From JADMIH01 sp035274425 (lineage in GTDB: Bacteria; Chloroflexota; Chloroflexia; QHBQ01; JADMIH01), in NCBI GenBank assembly GCA_035274425.1, contig DATEOC010000081.1:62001-126000 (forward strand): a stretch of 64,000 nucleotides of DNA. The letters run 5' to 3'. Made by a program: the position numbers and the translations under genes. The notes under the pieces are model-generated. The model searched no databases, had not been told where the DNA came from, and saw nothing but the letters and a program-made list of their open reading frames with translations. Shown piece by piece: positions 7,822 to 17,060 of this stretch. Numbering within the stretch: the first letter of the stretch is position 1; each line of letters opens with the position of its first letter.

Positions 7822-9113
7822 TCGCGGTCACGTCTGGCGAGCAAGCTACCGTTTACAGCAAGATTACTCTCGCCAACGGACTCAGGGTAGTGAGCGCCCA
7901 AATGCCCCATACACGCTCCGCCGCCGTGCAGCTTTACATCGGCGTCGGCGCGCGCCACGAAGCGGCAAGAGTAAGCGGCGTAAGCCATTTTGTTGAGCAC
8001 ATGGTCTTCAAAGGGACCGAGAGCCGCCCGAACCCGGTGCAGATTTCGGAGACGATAGAGGGCGTGGGTGGCTCTATGAACGCGGCCACCGACCACGAGC
8101 ACACCAACTACCGCGCCCTGGTGCCGAGCCGGTACTTTTCTACGGCCCTTGAGGTGCTGGCCGATATGCTCCTGCGCGCCCGCTTCGACCCCGCCGACAT
8201 CGAGAAGGAAAGGGCGGTTATCCTCGAAGAGATCAGCTCTACCCTGGATGCACCTGGCGAGATAGTAGACCTCGTTTCAGACGAGATGATCTGGGGCAAG
8301 CACCCGCTGGGGCAGGACGTGGCAGGCTCTACCCGCTCGGTGAAGCGAATCACGCGTGACGACCTGATTTCGCATGTCTCTGAGAATTACTCGCCGTCCA
8401 ACATAGTGATTAGCGTGGCGGGTAACGTCACCCATGAGACCGCCGTGCGCGAGGCCGAGCGACTCTGGGGCGGCATCGAGGATAATCGCGCCGAGGGGGT
8501 CGGGATCGTCTCACCCCGCGTCGAGGAAGGCCCCCGCGTGCGGGTCCGCAGAAAGCGCACCGAGCAGAGCAATTTGATCCTCGCCCTCCCCGCGCTCCCC
8601 TATACCCATCGTGACCGCCACGTTCAAGACGTTCTTGACGCGATGTTGGGTGGCGGCATGTCTTCTCGTCTTTTTGTCGAGCTTCGAGAGAACCTCGGTC
8701 TTGCATACTCGGTCGGGAGCTTCTTGAAGACATACGCGGATGTTGGCGCGTTTGGGGTCCACGCCGCTGTGGACAACGAGCAGGTGGCTCCCGCCGTCCG
8801 GGCTATAATCAAGGAGCTTTACAGAATACGCGACGAGAGGGTGCCCGAAGTCGAGCTTCGCAAGGTCAAAGAGTACATCAAGGGGCACACACTCCTGAGC
8901 CTAGAGCGTAGCGGCTACGTCTCCCACTGGGGAGGCTGGCAAGAGTTGATGCTGGGCCGTATAGAGACGATAGATGAGGTCGTGGACCACATAGAAGAGG
9001 TCACGTCAAGTGAGGTACAGACGCTGGCGGGCCGCCTATTCAACCCGGAAGCGATGCACCTCGCGGTGGTTGGCCCCTTCAAGGATAGCACCCTCCTTGA
9101 GAATCTCTTCTGA
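7818..9113 (+). CDS. M16 family zinc peptidase (processing-protease type)
   Basis: A 431-residue pitrilysin-family metallopeptidase. The inverted zinc motif HFVEH is at residues 57-61, and the distal glutamate is in the EKERAVILEEI segment. The C-terminal half carries the GLAYSVGS region that completes the site. The length matches the single-chain bacterial and mitochondrial processing-peptidase-like group (PqqL/YmxG type). There is no signal peptide, so it is probably cytosolic. It overlaps pncC by four bases, and adenine deaminase follows 21 bases later. Substrates are not predictable. Confidence 0.9.
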   Translation: MIAVTSGEQATVYSKITLANGLRVVSAQMPHTRSAAVQLYIGVGARHEAARVSGVSHFVEHMVFKGTESRPNPVQISETIEGVGGSMNAATDHEHTNYRALVPSRYFSTALEVLADMLLRARFDPADIEKERAVILEEISSTLDAPGEIVDLVSDEMIWGKHPLGQDVAGSTRSVKRITRDDLISHVSENYSPSNIVISVAGNVTHETAVREAERLWGGIEDNRAEGVGIVSPRVEEGPRVRVRRKRTEQSNLILALPALPYTHRDRHVQDVLDAMLGGGMSSRLFVELRENLGLAYSVGSFLKTYADVGAFGVHAAVDNEQVAPAVRAIIKELYRIRDERVPEVELRKVKEYIKGHTLLSLERSGYVSHWGGWQELMLGRIETIDEVVDHIEEVTSSEVQTLAGRLFNPEAMHLAVVGPFKDSTLLENLF

Positions 9114-9134
9114 AGCAGGAGAGCAATTTCTGAG

Positions 9135-10883
9135 ATGGTAAGGTCATTCGTCCAGGACGTAGAAGAGCTAAAGGCGCTGCTCGCGGTGGCGCGGGGGGAT
9201 GCGCCTGCCGAAACCGTGCTGCGGGGCGGCAAGCTGGTGAACGTGCTCTCCGGCGAGGGCTACCCGGCTGAGATCGCCCTGTTCCGGGGGCGCATAGCAG
9301 GCGTGTCTCTGGTTGCCGGTACCTATAGCGGAGAGACTGAGGTTGACCTGGCAGGTGAGTATATAACCCCTGGCTTTATCGACGGCCACATGCACATTGA
9401 GAGTAGCCTGGTCGTGCCTCCTGAGTTCTCCAATGCCGTCCTCCCTCACGGGACCACGAGCGTCGTGACGGACCCGCATGAGATTGCCAACGTTCATGGC
9501 ATCGAGGGTATAAGATTCATGCTCGCCTCCAGCGAGGGTCTGCCTCTTCGAGTCTTCGTCATGCTCTCCTCATGCGTCCCCGCTACCGATATGGAGACTT
9601 CAGGTGCCCGTCTCTCGGCTGATGACCTGGCCGGTCTACTGAGCGAATCCCGCGTGCTCGGCATGGCGGAGATGATGAACTATCCTGGCGTCGTGCTGGG
9701 TCTGGACGACATGGTACGCAAGGCGGTTATGGGGCACCAATCGGGTGTAAGGATGGATGGGCACTCCCCCCTGCTCAGCGGGCAGGCACTCCAGGCTTAC
9801 GCTTCAGCCGGCATCGCCTCGGACCACGAGAGCGTGTCGGCAAGTGAGGCGCTGGAGAAGCTGCGGGCCGGGCTGCACGTCCTGATCCGGGAGGGGTCTA
9901 CCGCTCGAAACCTCGATGCACTTCTACCCGTCGTGAATGAGCGCACATCCCGCTTCTGCTCGTTCGCCACCGACGATAAGCAGCCCAACGACCTGGCGCG
10001 AGACGGGCATATCGACCACTGCGTGCGCAGGGCAATCGTCGGCGGCGTCGATCCCGTCACCGCTATCCAGATGGCGACCATCAACACGGCCCGCCACTTC
10101 GGGCTTGACGACCTGGGGGCGATTGCCCCAGGCTACCTTGCCGATATGGTGACCTTCGCGGACCTGCGCGAGCCTCGCATCTCTCGTACGTTCTCTTCCG
10201 GGAAGCTCGTAGCGGAGAATGGGCAGGTAGTGAGCAGGTCAGAAGTCTCTGTCGCCGCGCCTCGGAACTTGATGCACGCTGCCAATTTGCGCCTGGAGTC
10301 GTTCGCAATCCGGTGCGAAGGGAAGCTTGCCCGTGCTATCGGCGTCCTTCCCGACCAGATAGTGACGCGCTCGGAGGTTGTGGAGGTATCCCAGGATGGC
10401 GGCTACGTGGTATCAGACACGCAGCGTGACATATTAAAGATAGCTGTGATAGAGCGGCACAAGGGAACAGGAAATGTTGGCCTGGGGCTGGTGAAAGGGT
10501 TCGGCCTGCGCGCTGGCGCGGTCGCTTCGAGCATCGCCCACGACTCCCACAATTTAGTGGTGATCGGGGTGAGCGATGCTGAGATGCTCCTTGCGGCTCA
10601 AACTGTGATCGGAATGGGTGGCGGCATCTGCGCGGTGCGAGGTGGCGAGGTGCTGGGGCAGTTACCACTTCCAGTCGCCGGTCTCATGTCAGACCAGCCC
10701 TGGGAGAGCGTGCGCGACGCGATGCAGAGATTACTGGAGGCAGCGCACGATCTTGGCTGCCCCCTCGACAATCCATATATGGCGATGGCCTTCCTGGCGC
10801 TCCCCGTCATCCCCGAACTGAAGCTGACCGACTTGGGCCTGGTTGACGTTACCGCTTTCCAACTCTGCCCACTCTTTGTTTAG
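9135..10883 (+). CDS. ade: Adenine deaminase
   Basis: A 582-residue amidohydrolase converting adenine to hypoxanthine and ammonia in purine salvage. GFIDGHMHIESS supplies the first metal histidines (His85, His87), and further ligands occur in VTDPHE and the DGHSPLLSG stretch. DHESVSASEA and the C-terminal domain with GLVKGFGL and MGGGICAV are typical of the bacterial Ade/AdeC group. It reads in the same direction as pncC and the M16 gene with short gaps, so it is probably the third gene of that operon. Confidence 0.94.
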   Translation: MVRSFVQDVEELKALLAVARGDAPAETVLRGGKLVNVLSGEGYPAEIALFRGRIAGVSLVAGTYSGETEVDLAGEYITPGFIDGHMHIESSLVVPPEFSNAVLPHGTTSVVTDPHEIANVHGIEGIRFMLASSEGLPLRVFVMLSSCVPATDMETSGARLSADDLAGLLSESRVLGMAEMMNYPGVVLGLDDMVRKAVMGHQSGVRMDGHSPLLSGQALQAYASAGIASDHESVSASEALEKLRAGLHVLIREGSTARNLDALLPVVNERTSRFCSFATDDKQPNDLARDGHIDHCVRRAIVGGVDPVTAIQMATINTARHFGLDDLGAIAPGYLADMVTFADLREPRISRTFSSGKLVAENGQVVSRSEVSVAAPRNLMHAANLRLESFAIRCEGKLARAIGVLPDQIVTRSEVVEVSQDGGYVVSDTQRDILKIAVIERHKGTGNVGLGLVKGFGLRAGAVASSIAHDSHNLVVIGVSDAEMLLAAQTVIGMGGGICAVRGGEVLGQLPLPVAGLMSDQPWESVRDAMQRLLEAAHDLGCPLDNPYMAMAFLALPVIPELKLTDLGLVDVTAFQLCPLFV

Positions 10884-10958
10884 AGCTCATAATAGAATCG
10901 GTACGTAGCTATAGGGCGAATGTCGACTATGTTAGGAGTTGCTCGATAGGAGTAAGGA

Positions 10959-11666
10959 TTGGAATTGAGAGAAGAGTATGTTAGCTCGCAGCGTCAATTG
11001 GGCGTACTACTATGGTTGCATTGGCTCCTAACATTCTCTCCAATGCTCCCTTTCACTATTGCCATCGCCTTATTGGTAGCGCAGCTCGACTTGCATTCGG
11101 ACAGGACTCTGATCTTATGGCTTGTTCTTGCGAGTGCTCTCATCTGTGCGTCGCTGGTTGGCTTCCTCCAGAGTCGCGTTCTACAAAGACATATCAACGT
11201 AGGACGGCAATGGGTAATCGCGACTGCCAGCGGGATTGGTGTTCTATGGCCTTTAGCCCTTGGGGTGTTCTTTCTTACGGAAACTGTATCCATTCCTGAA
11301 TGGCCGGGGAGTTGGGAGCAATTAGGCCGCTGGGGCTGGATGATTGCCTGGTTTACCACCGGATTAGCACAGTATCTGGTCCTTGATGAGCATTGGCGAC
11401 GGGCAGGCTGGTGGGTAATGGCGAATAGTATCGCCGGTATCACTGGACTGATGCTAGGGTCCATTGTCAGCAGTCAACTCAGCCCAAGTCGATGGTGGCC
11501 TGAGCTACAACCTGATCTTTATGCACTACCACAAGCCTGGATTGCGGGCATTACCGTGGCCGCCATTACATCGGGAGGAGTAACAGGGGTTGTCCTCGTT
11601 TGGTTGTTGCGGCAGCAACGCCTGGCATGGTTGGAAGCTCCGCGTTTATCTGAGAGAGGCAAGTAG
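10959..11666 (+). CDS. Hypothetical polytopic membrane protein
   Basis: A 235-residue protein with about six hydrophobic segments (for example 19-41, 50-68, 83-105, 126-142, 153-171, 195-216). I do not recognise the family. The start is TTG 10959 with AGGAG six bases upstream. It ends four bases before mutL and may share its transcript. Its base composition is a little more AT-rich than the genes on either side. No catalytic or transport motif is visible. Confidence 0.6.
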   Translation: MELREEYVSSQRQLGVLLWLHWLLTFSPMLPFTIAIALLVAQLDLHSDRTLILWLVLASALICASLVGFLQSRVLQRHINVGRQWVIATASGIGVLWPLALGVFFLTETVSIPEWPGSWEQLGRWGWMIAWFTTGLAQYLVLDEHWRRAGWWVMANSIAGITGLMLGSIVSSQLSPSRWWPELQPDLYALPQAWIAGITVAAITSGGVTGVVLVWLLRQQRLAWLEAPRLSERGK

Positions 11667-11670
11667 CATA

Positions 11671-13506
11671 ATGCTAACAACAAATCCGAGTGCAAAACCA
11701 TCACCAAATACCATTAACGTCCTCTCGCACGAGGTAGCCTCTAAGATCGCGGCGGGGGAAGTCATAGAGCGTCCTGCTTCGGTTGTGCGCGAGCTTGTGG
11801 ACAATGCCATTGACGCTGGTGCGGGACGTGTACGAGTGGAAATCGCGGGCGGTGGGCGCGACCTGATCAAAGTGAGTGACGACGGTTGCGGGGTGGCGCG
11901 TGAAGAGATGCCTCGCGCGTTCCTTAGACACGCCACCAGCAAGCTGCGAACGGCGGACGACCTGTGGGCTATCAAGACGCTCGGCTTTCGGGGTGAAGCG
12001 CTCTTCTCGATAGCCGCCGTGGGGAGGGTGCTCTTCCGCAGCCGCCCACGCGACCGCGAAGCTGGTTACGAGATGGCGCTGGAGGGAGGGCGCGTCGTTT
12101 CCGAGGGGCAGTGCGGTATCCCGCCCGGCACGTCGGTCGCGGTGCGTGACCTCTTCTACAACCTCCCCGCCCGCCTCAAGTTTCTGAAAAGCGCGCCCGC
12201 CGAGGCAGCGCATATCAGCGCGCTCGTGCAGCAGTATGCCCTGGCTCACCCCGGCATCCGCTTCACTCTCGTCAACGAGGGGCGCGTAACGTTCCAATCG
12301 CCCGGAGATGGAGAGTTGCGTGCAGCCGCTATGTGCGTCTACGGCAGCGACGTGGGACGTGCCCTCCTTCCTGTCGGCCTTAGCCCTGAAGATAATGAAG
12401 AGGAGGCGGAACTGACAGTGCCAGACGGGCTTGAGGTATATGGCTACGTTTCGCCGCCCGTGCATTCTCGCTCGAACCGCCAGGCGATGCACTTCTTCAT
12501 CAATACGAGGGCTGTGGCGAGCCGCATGCTCCAATACGCCATCCAGGAGGCGTACCACACCCTCCTCATGGTGGGGCGATACCCGATCTGCGTGATAAAC
12601 GTCCAGATCGAGCCGTCACTGCTGGATGTGAACGTGCACCCCGCGAAATCCGAGGTCAAGTTCCGCGACGAGCGCACAGTCTTCCGGGCGGTGCAGCGCG
12701 CCGTACGCTCCGCGCTCCAGGCACACGTTCCGGCTCCAAATTATGGGTCGCGGGGAGCAGAGGGGTGGTCCTATTCAGAGGGGACGCAAGGTATTGACGC
12801 TGAATTCGCTCAATCGTGGCAGGTCGGCAGCGCCCCGCCCGCGCAGAGCGATATGTGGCCCAGCCGTGACACGACCGCCACGGTCGAGGGTGAGCCTGAG
12901 CCTCTACCTCCCGCGCCCCCACGTAATCTACCTCCGATGAAAGTAGTGGGGCAGCTTGGCGATACCTATATCATTTCTGAAGGCCCTGACGGGTTATTCC
13001 TCGTTGACCAGCACGCTGCCCACGAGCGCATCCTCTATGAGCAGTTGGGTGACTCTCTTGAAAGAGGGGGACTACCCGTGCAGCCGCTCCTCCAGCCACT
13101 TCCCCTGGAGTTCTCTGCTGCTCAGCGCGCCGAGATGGAGGCCATATTGCCCTTGCTGAGCGAGCTTGGCTTCGACCTTGAGCCTTTCGGCGACCACGCT
13201 CTGCTGGTACGTGCAGTGCCCGCGATTTACGCGGCATCGCGGCAAGATGTCGGTAGTGACCTAGTGGCGATGATCGATTCAGTAGTTGGAGGGAGCCGCC
13301 CCGAAAAGTGGCGAGAGGAGATGGCGATTACCCTCGCCTGCCACAGCGCTATCCGCGCCGGCCAGAGCCTAGCGCTCGACGAGATGCGCGCCATGCTCGC
13401 GCAGCTGGAGTTGTGCCGCTACCCACGCCACTGCGCGCACGGGCGGCCCACGATGCTCCACCTCTCTCGCGCGCAGCTTGAGCGCGAGTTCGGGCGGCGA
13501 GCGTGA
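11671..13506 (+). CDS. mutL: DNA mismatch repair protein MutL
   Basis: A 611-residue GHKL ATPase coordinating mismatch repair after MutS. The N-terminal ATP site shows ELVDNAIDAGA (Glu41, Asn45), DDGCGV and GFRGEAL. The C-terminal domain carries DQHAAHERILYE from Asp446, matching the DQHA(X)2E(X)4E motif of nicking MutL, plus ACHSAIRAG and CAHGRPT near the end. It is therefore predicted to have its own endonuclease. ATG 11671 has GAGAGG upstream and lies just past the preceding stop; the open frame runs 27 codons further upstream inside that gene. mutS is not in the window. Confidence 0.96.
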   Translation: MLTTNPSAKPSPNTINVLSHEVASKIAAGEVIERPASVVRELVDNAIDAGAGRVRVEIAGGGRDLIKVSDDGCGVAREEMPRAFLRHATSKLRTADDLWAIKTLGFRGEALFSIAAVGRVLFRSRPRDREAGYEMALEGGRVVSEGQCGIPPGTSVAVRDLFYNLPARLKFLKSAPAEAAHISALVQQYALAHPGIRFTLVNEGRVTFQSPGDGELRAAAMCVYGSDVGRALLPVGLSPEDNEEEAELTVPDGLEVYGYVSPPVHSRSNRQAMHFFINTRAVASRMLQYAIQEAYHTLLMVGRYPICVINVQIEPSLLDVNVHPAKSEVKFRDERTVFRAVQRAVRSALQAHVPAPNYGSRGAEGWSYSEGTQGIDAEFAQSWQVGSAPPAQSDMWPSRDTTATVEGEPEPLPPAPPRNLPPMKVVGQLGDTYIISEGPDGLFLVDQHAAHERILYEQLGDSLERGGLPVQPLLQPLPLEFSAAQRAEMEAILPLLSELGFDLEPFGDHALLVRAVPAIYAASRQDVGSDLVAMIDSVVGGSRPEKWREEMAITLACHSAIRAGQSLALDEMRAMLAQLELCRYPRHCAHGRPTMLHLSRAQLEREFGRRA

Positions 13507-13574
13507 TGCGTGATGCGTGACGCGCTTAGACTTGTAGGCGCTTACAGGGTGCCCAAGAAGTGTACTCGTTAGCC

Positions 13575-13663
13575 TGTCATTCTGAGCGAAGCGAAGAATC
13601 TACAAATCTCGGAGCATGTAATGTGGCTGAAATTCTAGATTCTTCGCTTCGCTCAGAATGACA
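13575..13663. repeat. MITE-like inverted-repeat element, copy A
   Basis: Perfect 28-bp arms at 13575-13602 and 13636-13663 (TGTCATTCTGAGCGAAGCG and complement) enclose 33 bases. Related copies lie at 15894-15979 and 20638-20723, and a half copy at 54411-54440. Confidence 0.85.
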
Positions 13664-13741
13664 CTTATACATATACACCTTGCCTTATACTTTTCGAACA
13701 CCCTCTCAGATTAATACTGAAACGTAGTAGAGGGCCACAAA

Positions 13742-13781
13742 CTAATCTTCCCATCTTAAGAGAAGTCTATTGGTAGATAAG
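13742..13781. repeat. CTTAAG-loop hairpin 1 (imperfect)
   Basis: A 13-bp stem with three mismatches encloses the 14-base loop CTTAAGAGAAGTCT, which is bounded by AT on both sides. Confidence 0.5.
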
Positions 13782-13815
13782 ATTCAGCCAACGTCACAAG
13801 CTCAATCCTTCTTAG

Positions 13816-13859
13816 AACCTAACCTCCGATCTTAAGGGATCCCTATCGGAGGTTAGGTT
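13816..13859. repeat. CTTAAG-loop hairpin 2
   Basis: Perfect 15-bp arms (13816-13830, 13845-13859) enclose CTTAAGGGATCCCT. The stem sequence differs from its neighbours but the loop start and closing AT are shared. Confidence 0.7.
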
Positions 13860-13910
13860 TGGTCCACCTGGCCTCTACTCTCTTGTCTCACTTGCTGTCT
13901 GGAAAGAAAA

Positions 13911-13955
13911 AAAGTAAACGGCACATCTTAAGTAGGTCTATGTGCCGTTTACTTT
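13911..13955 (-). repeat. CTTAAG-loop hairpin 3, possible minus-strand terminator
   Basis: A perfect 16-bp stem (13911-13926, 13940-13955) encloses CTTAAGTAGGTCT. Read on the minus strand it is followed by a T-rich run, so it could end transcription, but no minus-strand gene lies upstream. Confidence 0.6.
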
Positions 13956-13997
13956 GGAACTGACTTTTCATCCGCTCCGCCACATTGGATTGAGGCT

Positions 13998-14027
13998 TTG
14001 ACAGTAAGAGGTTTAGTAAGCTAAAAT
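13998..14027 (+). promoter_or_regulatory. Promoter of the TPP riboswitch transcript
   Basis: TTGACA (13998-14003) and TAAAAT (14022-14027) with an 18-base spacer. The predicted start falls about 20 bases before the riboswitch. Confidence 0.7.
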
Positions 14028-14055
14028 AAAACAGTACACTGACAGCAATATAGAT

Positions 14056-14150
14056 CGCACGGGGGCCTGAGGACTCAGGCTGAGAGGGTAGCCAGGACGC
14101 CGCTACCAACCGTCGAACCTGATCTGGGTAATGCCAGCGCAGGAAGCGTA
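14056..14150 (+). ncRNA. TPP (thi-box) riboswitch
   Basis: The aptamer core is plain: GGGGGCC and CTGAGAGGG in the first half, then GAACCTGATCTGGGTAATGC, CAGCG and AGGAAG in the second half. It binds thiamine pyrophosphate. A transcription terminator follows at once and a ThiXYZ-type transporter lies downstream, so high TPP should switch uptake off. Confidence 0.96.
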
Positions 14151-14170
14151 TAACAGCGGAACCGCTTCGG

Positions 14171-14201
14171 AGCGCCGGGATTCAACCCCTGGCGCTTTTT
14201 T
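14171..14201 (+). terminator. Terminator of the TPP riboswitch
   Basis: AGCGCCGGG pairs with CCCTGGCGCT and is followed by a T-run 34 bases before the transporter ATPase gene. This is the expected expression platform of a termination-type riboswitch. Confidence 0.9.
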
Positions 14202-14234
14202 GTTTTATGCTCGCTTATAACTCACTTTGAAGAT

Positions 14235-15050
14235 ATGGAAGACGCATCCCGTCCAATCAGCGTACATCTCGACAGGGTCTCGAAGTCCTTCCCACGCGGC
14301 AGGGGCCGCCTGGATGTATTGTGCGACATTGACATGGAAGTACCGGCAGGACGCTTTGTGACTATACTTGGCCCGTCCGGGTCGGGCAAGAGCACCCTCC
14401 TCGGCATCCTGGCCGGCTTAGACGAGCCTGACTCGGGCATAATCAATCTGTGGCGGGAAGGCGCTACTGGAACAGTTGAGCATCGCCTCGGTCGCGTGGG
14501 GTATATGCCGCAACGCGACCTTCTCCTCCCATGGCGCACGGCGCTCGACAACGCCACTGTCGGGTTAGAAGTGCAGGGCGTACCACAGCAGGAAGCGCGA
14601 GCGCGAGCAATCCCCTTGTTCGCTGAGTTTGGGTTGGAAGGCTTTGCCGAAAATTACCCAAATGAGCTTTCGGGGGGGATGCGCCAGCGCGTATCGTTCC
14701 TGCGGTCCGCGCTCGTAGCGCATGGGTTGATGCTGCTCGATGAGCCGTTTGGCGCGCTCGATGCCCTTACGCGCGCGGCCATGCAGGAGTGGCTTCTTCA
14801 GTCCGTAGTGCGGCTCAATACGACCTTTGTACTTGTAACCCACGACGTAGATGAAGCCGTGCTCCTCTCAGATCGCGTTTACGTGCTGTCACCGAGGCCT
14901 GGTAAGTTAGTGGGCATGGAGGAGATAGAGCTTCCCCGACCGCGCTCACTCGATAGTGCCTCTGATGAGCGGTTCGCCGCTTACCGTCACCGCTTGCTTG
15001 AAATGCTGCGGGAGACGGGTGGGCTGGCCGCGGCAGGAGAGGCACGCTGA
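14235..15050 (+). CDS. thiZ: Thiamine-precursor ABC transporter ATPase
   Basis: A 271-residue ABC ATPase of the nitrate/taurine/thiamine-precursor family. Walker A GPSGSGKST is at 46-54, the signature LSGGM follows near 148, and Walker B LMLLDEPFG near 165, with the D-loop GALD and the switch histidine in LVTHDVDEA. It powers uptake of a thiamine precursor, most likely the HMP pyrimidine. Evidence for the substrate is the TPP riboswitch upstream and the ThiY-like binding protein downstream. Its stop overlaps the permease start by one base. Confidence 0.9.
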   Translation: MEDASRPISVHLDRVSKSFPRGRGRLDVLCDIDMEVPAGRFVTILGPSGSGKSTLLGILAGLDEPDSGIINLWREGATGTVEHRLGRVGYMPQRDLLLPWRTALDNATVGLEVQGVPQQEARARAIPLFAEFGLEGFAENYPNELSGGMRQRVSFLRSALVAHGLMLLDEPFGALDALTRAAMQEWLLQSVVRLNTTFVLVTHDVDEAVLLSDRVYVLSPRPGKLVGMEEIELPRPRSLDSASDERFAAYRHRLLEMLRETGGLAAAGEAR

Positions 15051-15847
15051 TGGCTCGAGGTCGCGCGCTATCCATCGGCCTTCTCCCACCTGCGCTGGCC
15101 CTCCTTGCGATTGTCGTGGTTTGGGAGGGCTACGCACGCCTGGTCCTGGGTAGCTTGCCAGGTAGTGAGCGGCTGTTACCTGCTCCAACTCGCGTCGTTG
15201 AGGTGCTGGTTACCAACACTGCGATACTAGCTCCTCATACGTGGCAGACGCTGATAGAGACCACTTTAGGCTTTGCCCTCGCGCTTGCCGTCGGGTTGGG
15301 GTTCTCTGTAATTGTGGACATCAGCCCGGTACTGCGCAGCGCGATATACCCTCTATTAGTTGTGTCGCAGACCATACCAATCCTGGCGATAGCTCCCCTC
15401 TTGGTGCTCTGGTTCGGTTTCGAGCTGCTGCCGAAGGTGCTCATCGTCGCGCTCGTCTGCTTCTTCCCGATAGTAGTCGCCGGGGCAGACGGTTTCCGCT
15501 CGGCGGACACGGAGATGGCGCGTCTCTTCAGGACATTCGGGGCGAGCAAATGGACGATATTTCGGAGGGTTCGATTCCCAGGCGCTTTGCCCTCTTTATT
15601 CTCAGGTATACGCATCGCCATAACCTATAGCGTTACGGGCGCTGTCTGGGGCGAGTATGTCGGAGCGGAGAGGGGCTTGGGCATCTTCATGCAGACGGCC
15701 CAGCACTCGAACCAGATGGCGCTCGTTTTCGCGACAATTATCATCATCGCTGCCTTGAGCATAGCCCTCTTCTTAGTAACTTCCCTGATCGAGCGCCTGG
15801 TTATTCCCTGGTACTTCAAGGGAAGAGGTGAAACGGGTGGGCGATAG
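15050..15847 (+). CDS. thiX: Thiamine-precursor ABC transporter permease
   Basis: A 265-residue inner-membrane permease with about six transmembrane segments and a BPD_transp_1 domain. The EAA-type coupling loop is visible near residues 163-190 (AKWTIFRRVRFPGALP). It starts at ATG 15050 overlapping the ATPase stop (TGATGG), which indicates translational coupling. Together with the ATPase and the lipoprotein ThiY it forms a complete importer. Confidence 0.9.
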   Translation: MARGRALSIGLLPPALALLAIVVVWEGYARLVLGSLPGSERLLPAPTRVVEVLVTNTAILAPHTWQTLIETTLGFALALAVGLGFSVIVDISPVLRSAIYPLLVVSQTIPILAIAPLLVLWFGFELLPKVLIVALVCFFPIVVAGADGFRSADTEMARLFRTFGASKWTIFRRVRFPGALPSLFSGIRIAITYSVTGAVWGEYVGAERGLGIFMQTAQHSNQMALVFATIIIIAALSIALFLVTSLIERLVIPWYFKGRGETGGR

Positions 15848-15893
15848 ACCCAGGCCCAAAACCCAGCAGATATGGGAGAAGTGTAACTCTCCA

Positions 15894-15979
15894 CCTGTCA
15901 TTCCGAACGAAGTGAGGAATCTCCGAGCTCGGACGTGGGGACAGAGTTTTAGATTCCTCACTTCGTTCGGAATGACAGG
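15894..15979. repeat. MITE-like inverted-repeat element, copy B
   Basis: Perfect 29-bp arms (15894-15922, 15951-15979) beginning CCTGTCATTCCGAACGAAG enclose a 28-base centre. The centre matches copy C read on the opposite strand, so these are related copies of one element. It sits between the permease and thiY. Confidence 0.9.
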
Positions 15980-16046
15980 CTAAAGATTACAGTTCTTGGA
16001 TACTCTCGTAAACCTCCGTGTGAAAGTAGTTTTGGAGGAAATAAAC

Positions 16047-17060
16047 ATGAAAACACTTATAGTAGCGGTTTCTTGCTTGATGGTGCTGGCTGTGGCGCTT
16101 GCCGGCTGTGGCGACCCTTCCCCGGCCAGGAGCGATAAGGTGCGATTCGCGCTTGACTGGACCCCGAATACCAACCACACGGGGCTGTATGTAGCTATGG
16201 AGAAAGGGTGGTATGGTCAGCAAGGGATCGACATGGAGATATTACCTTACTCAGCCGCGAACACACCCAGCACGCTCGTGGCGACGGGCCAGGCAGACTT
16301 CGGTATAAGCTTCGAGGAGGAAGTCGTACAGGCCCGCGCCGATAAGTTACCTGTAAAATCGGTAGCGGCGGTGTTGCAGACTAACACGTCGGCACTCGTA
16401 ACGCTCAAGGAGTCCGGCCTGGACCGCCCGTCGAAGCTGGAGGGGAAGCGCTATGCAGGCTTCGGCTCTCCGTACGAGGGGCCTGTCATTACAACTGTGC
16501 TCAAGACGGATGGGGCTCCCACCGGCATTTTCAGCAACATAACCACCAACCTCTTTGGCTACCAGGCGCTGGCAGCGAAGCAGGTTGATTTCGTCTGGAT
16601 ATTCCTGGGGTGGGAGGGCGTTCAGGCCAGGCTCGATAAGGTAGAGCTGAATAACTTCTTGCTCAAAGATTACGGTGTGCCTGATTACTATACGCCCGTG
16701 ATAATCGCCAATGAACAATTCCTCGCCGAGCACGGAGAAATCGCAAGGCGCTTCCTGGCGGCAACTGCGCAAGGGTACGAATACGGCGTTACAAACCCCA
16801 CCGATGCCGCCGATCTCCTCTTCAATGCCGCCCCAGACGGAACTTTCGCCGACTCGACGCTCCCGCGCGAAAGCCAGGCGTATCTCGCCCCGTTCTACAA
16901 AGGGAGCCAGGCAAAGTGGGGAGTGCAGACGCTCGAGTACTGGACTAACTATCCGAAGTTCATCGCCTCTACCGGCCTGCTGAAGACCTCAGATGGGAAG
17001 GTAGTAAAGGCGGAAGACATAGACTACGCGGGTATGTTTACGAATGACTTCCTTCCTTAG
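16047..17060 (+). CDS. thiY: Thiamine-pyrimidine-precursor binding lipoprotein
   Basis: A 337-residue solute-binding lipoprotein of the NMT1/THI5-like family. The signal peptide ends in a lipobox (LAGC) near residue 17. The mature protein opens with FALDWTPNTNHTGLYVA, the hallmark of the HMP-precursor binding group, and contains GFGSPYEGP. It captures the pyrimidine precursor for the ThiXZ permease. ATG 16047 is chosen from GGAGG seven to eight bases upstream and because it begins the signal peptide. It overlaps the convergent thiN gene by four bases. Confidence 0.93.
   Translation: MKTLIVAVSCLMVLAVALAGCGDPSPARSDKVRFALDWTPNTNHTGLYVAMEKGWYGQQGIDMEILPYSAANTPSTLVATGQADFGISFEEEVVQARADKLPVKSVAAVLQTNTSALVTLKESGLDRPSKLEGKRYAGFGSPYEGPVITTVLKTDGAPTGIFSNITTNLFGYQALAAKQVDFVWIFLGWEGVQARLDKVELNNFLLKDYGVPDYYTPVIIANEQFLAEHGEIARRFLAATAQGYEYGVTNPTDAADLLFNAAPDGTFADSTLPRESQAYLAPFYKGSQAKWGVQTLEYWTNYPKFIASTGLLKTSDGKVVKAEDIDYAGMFTNDFLP

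Larger units (their letters stand above)
13507..14055. other. Repeat- and hairpin-rich gap between mutL and the TPP riboswitch
   Basis: No credible gene. The gap holds one 89-bp inverted-repeat element (13575-13663), three hairpins with a shared CTTAAG loop (13742-13955) and the promoter of the thiamine locus. Confidence 0.7.

Noticed and set aside
13888..14109. A 73-codon minus-strand ORF
   Set aside because: It overlaps the TPP riboswitch and a hairpin and has no conserved sequence or ribosome site.
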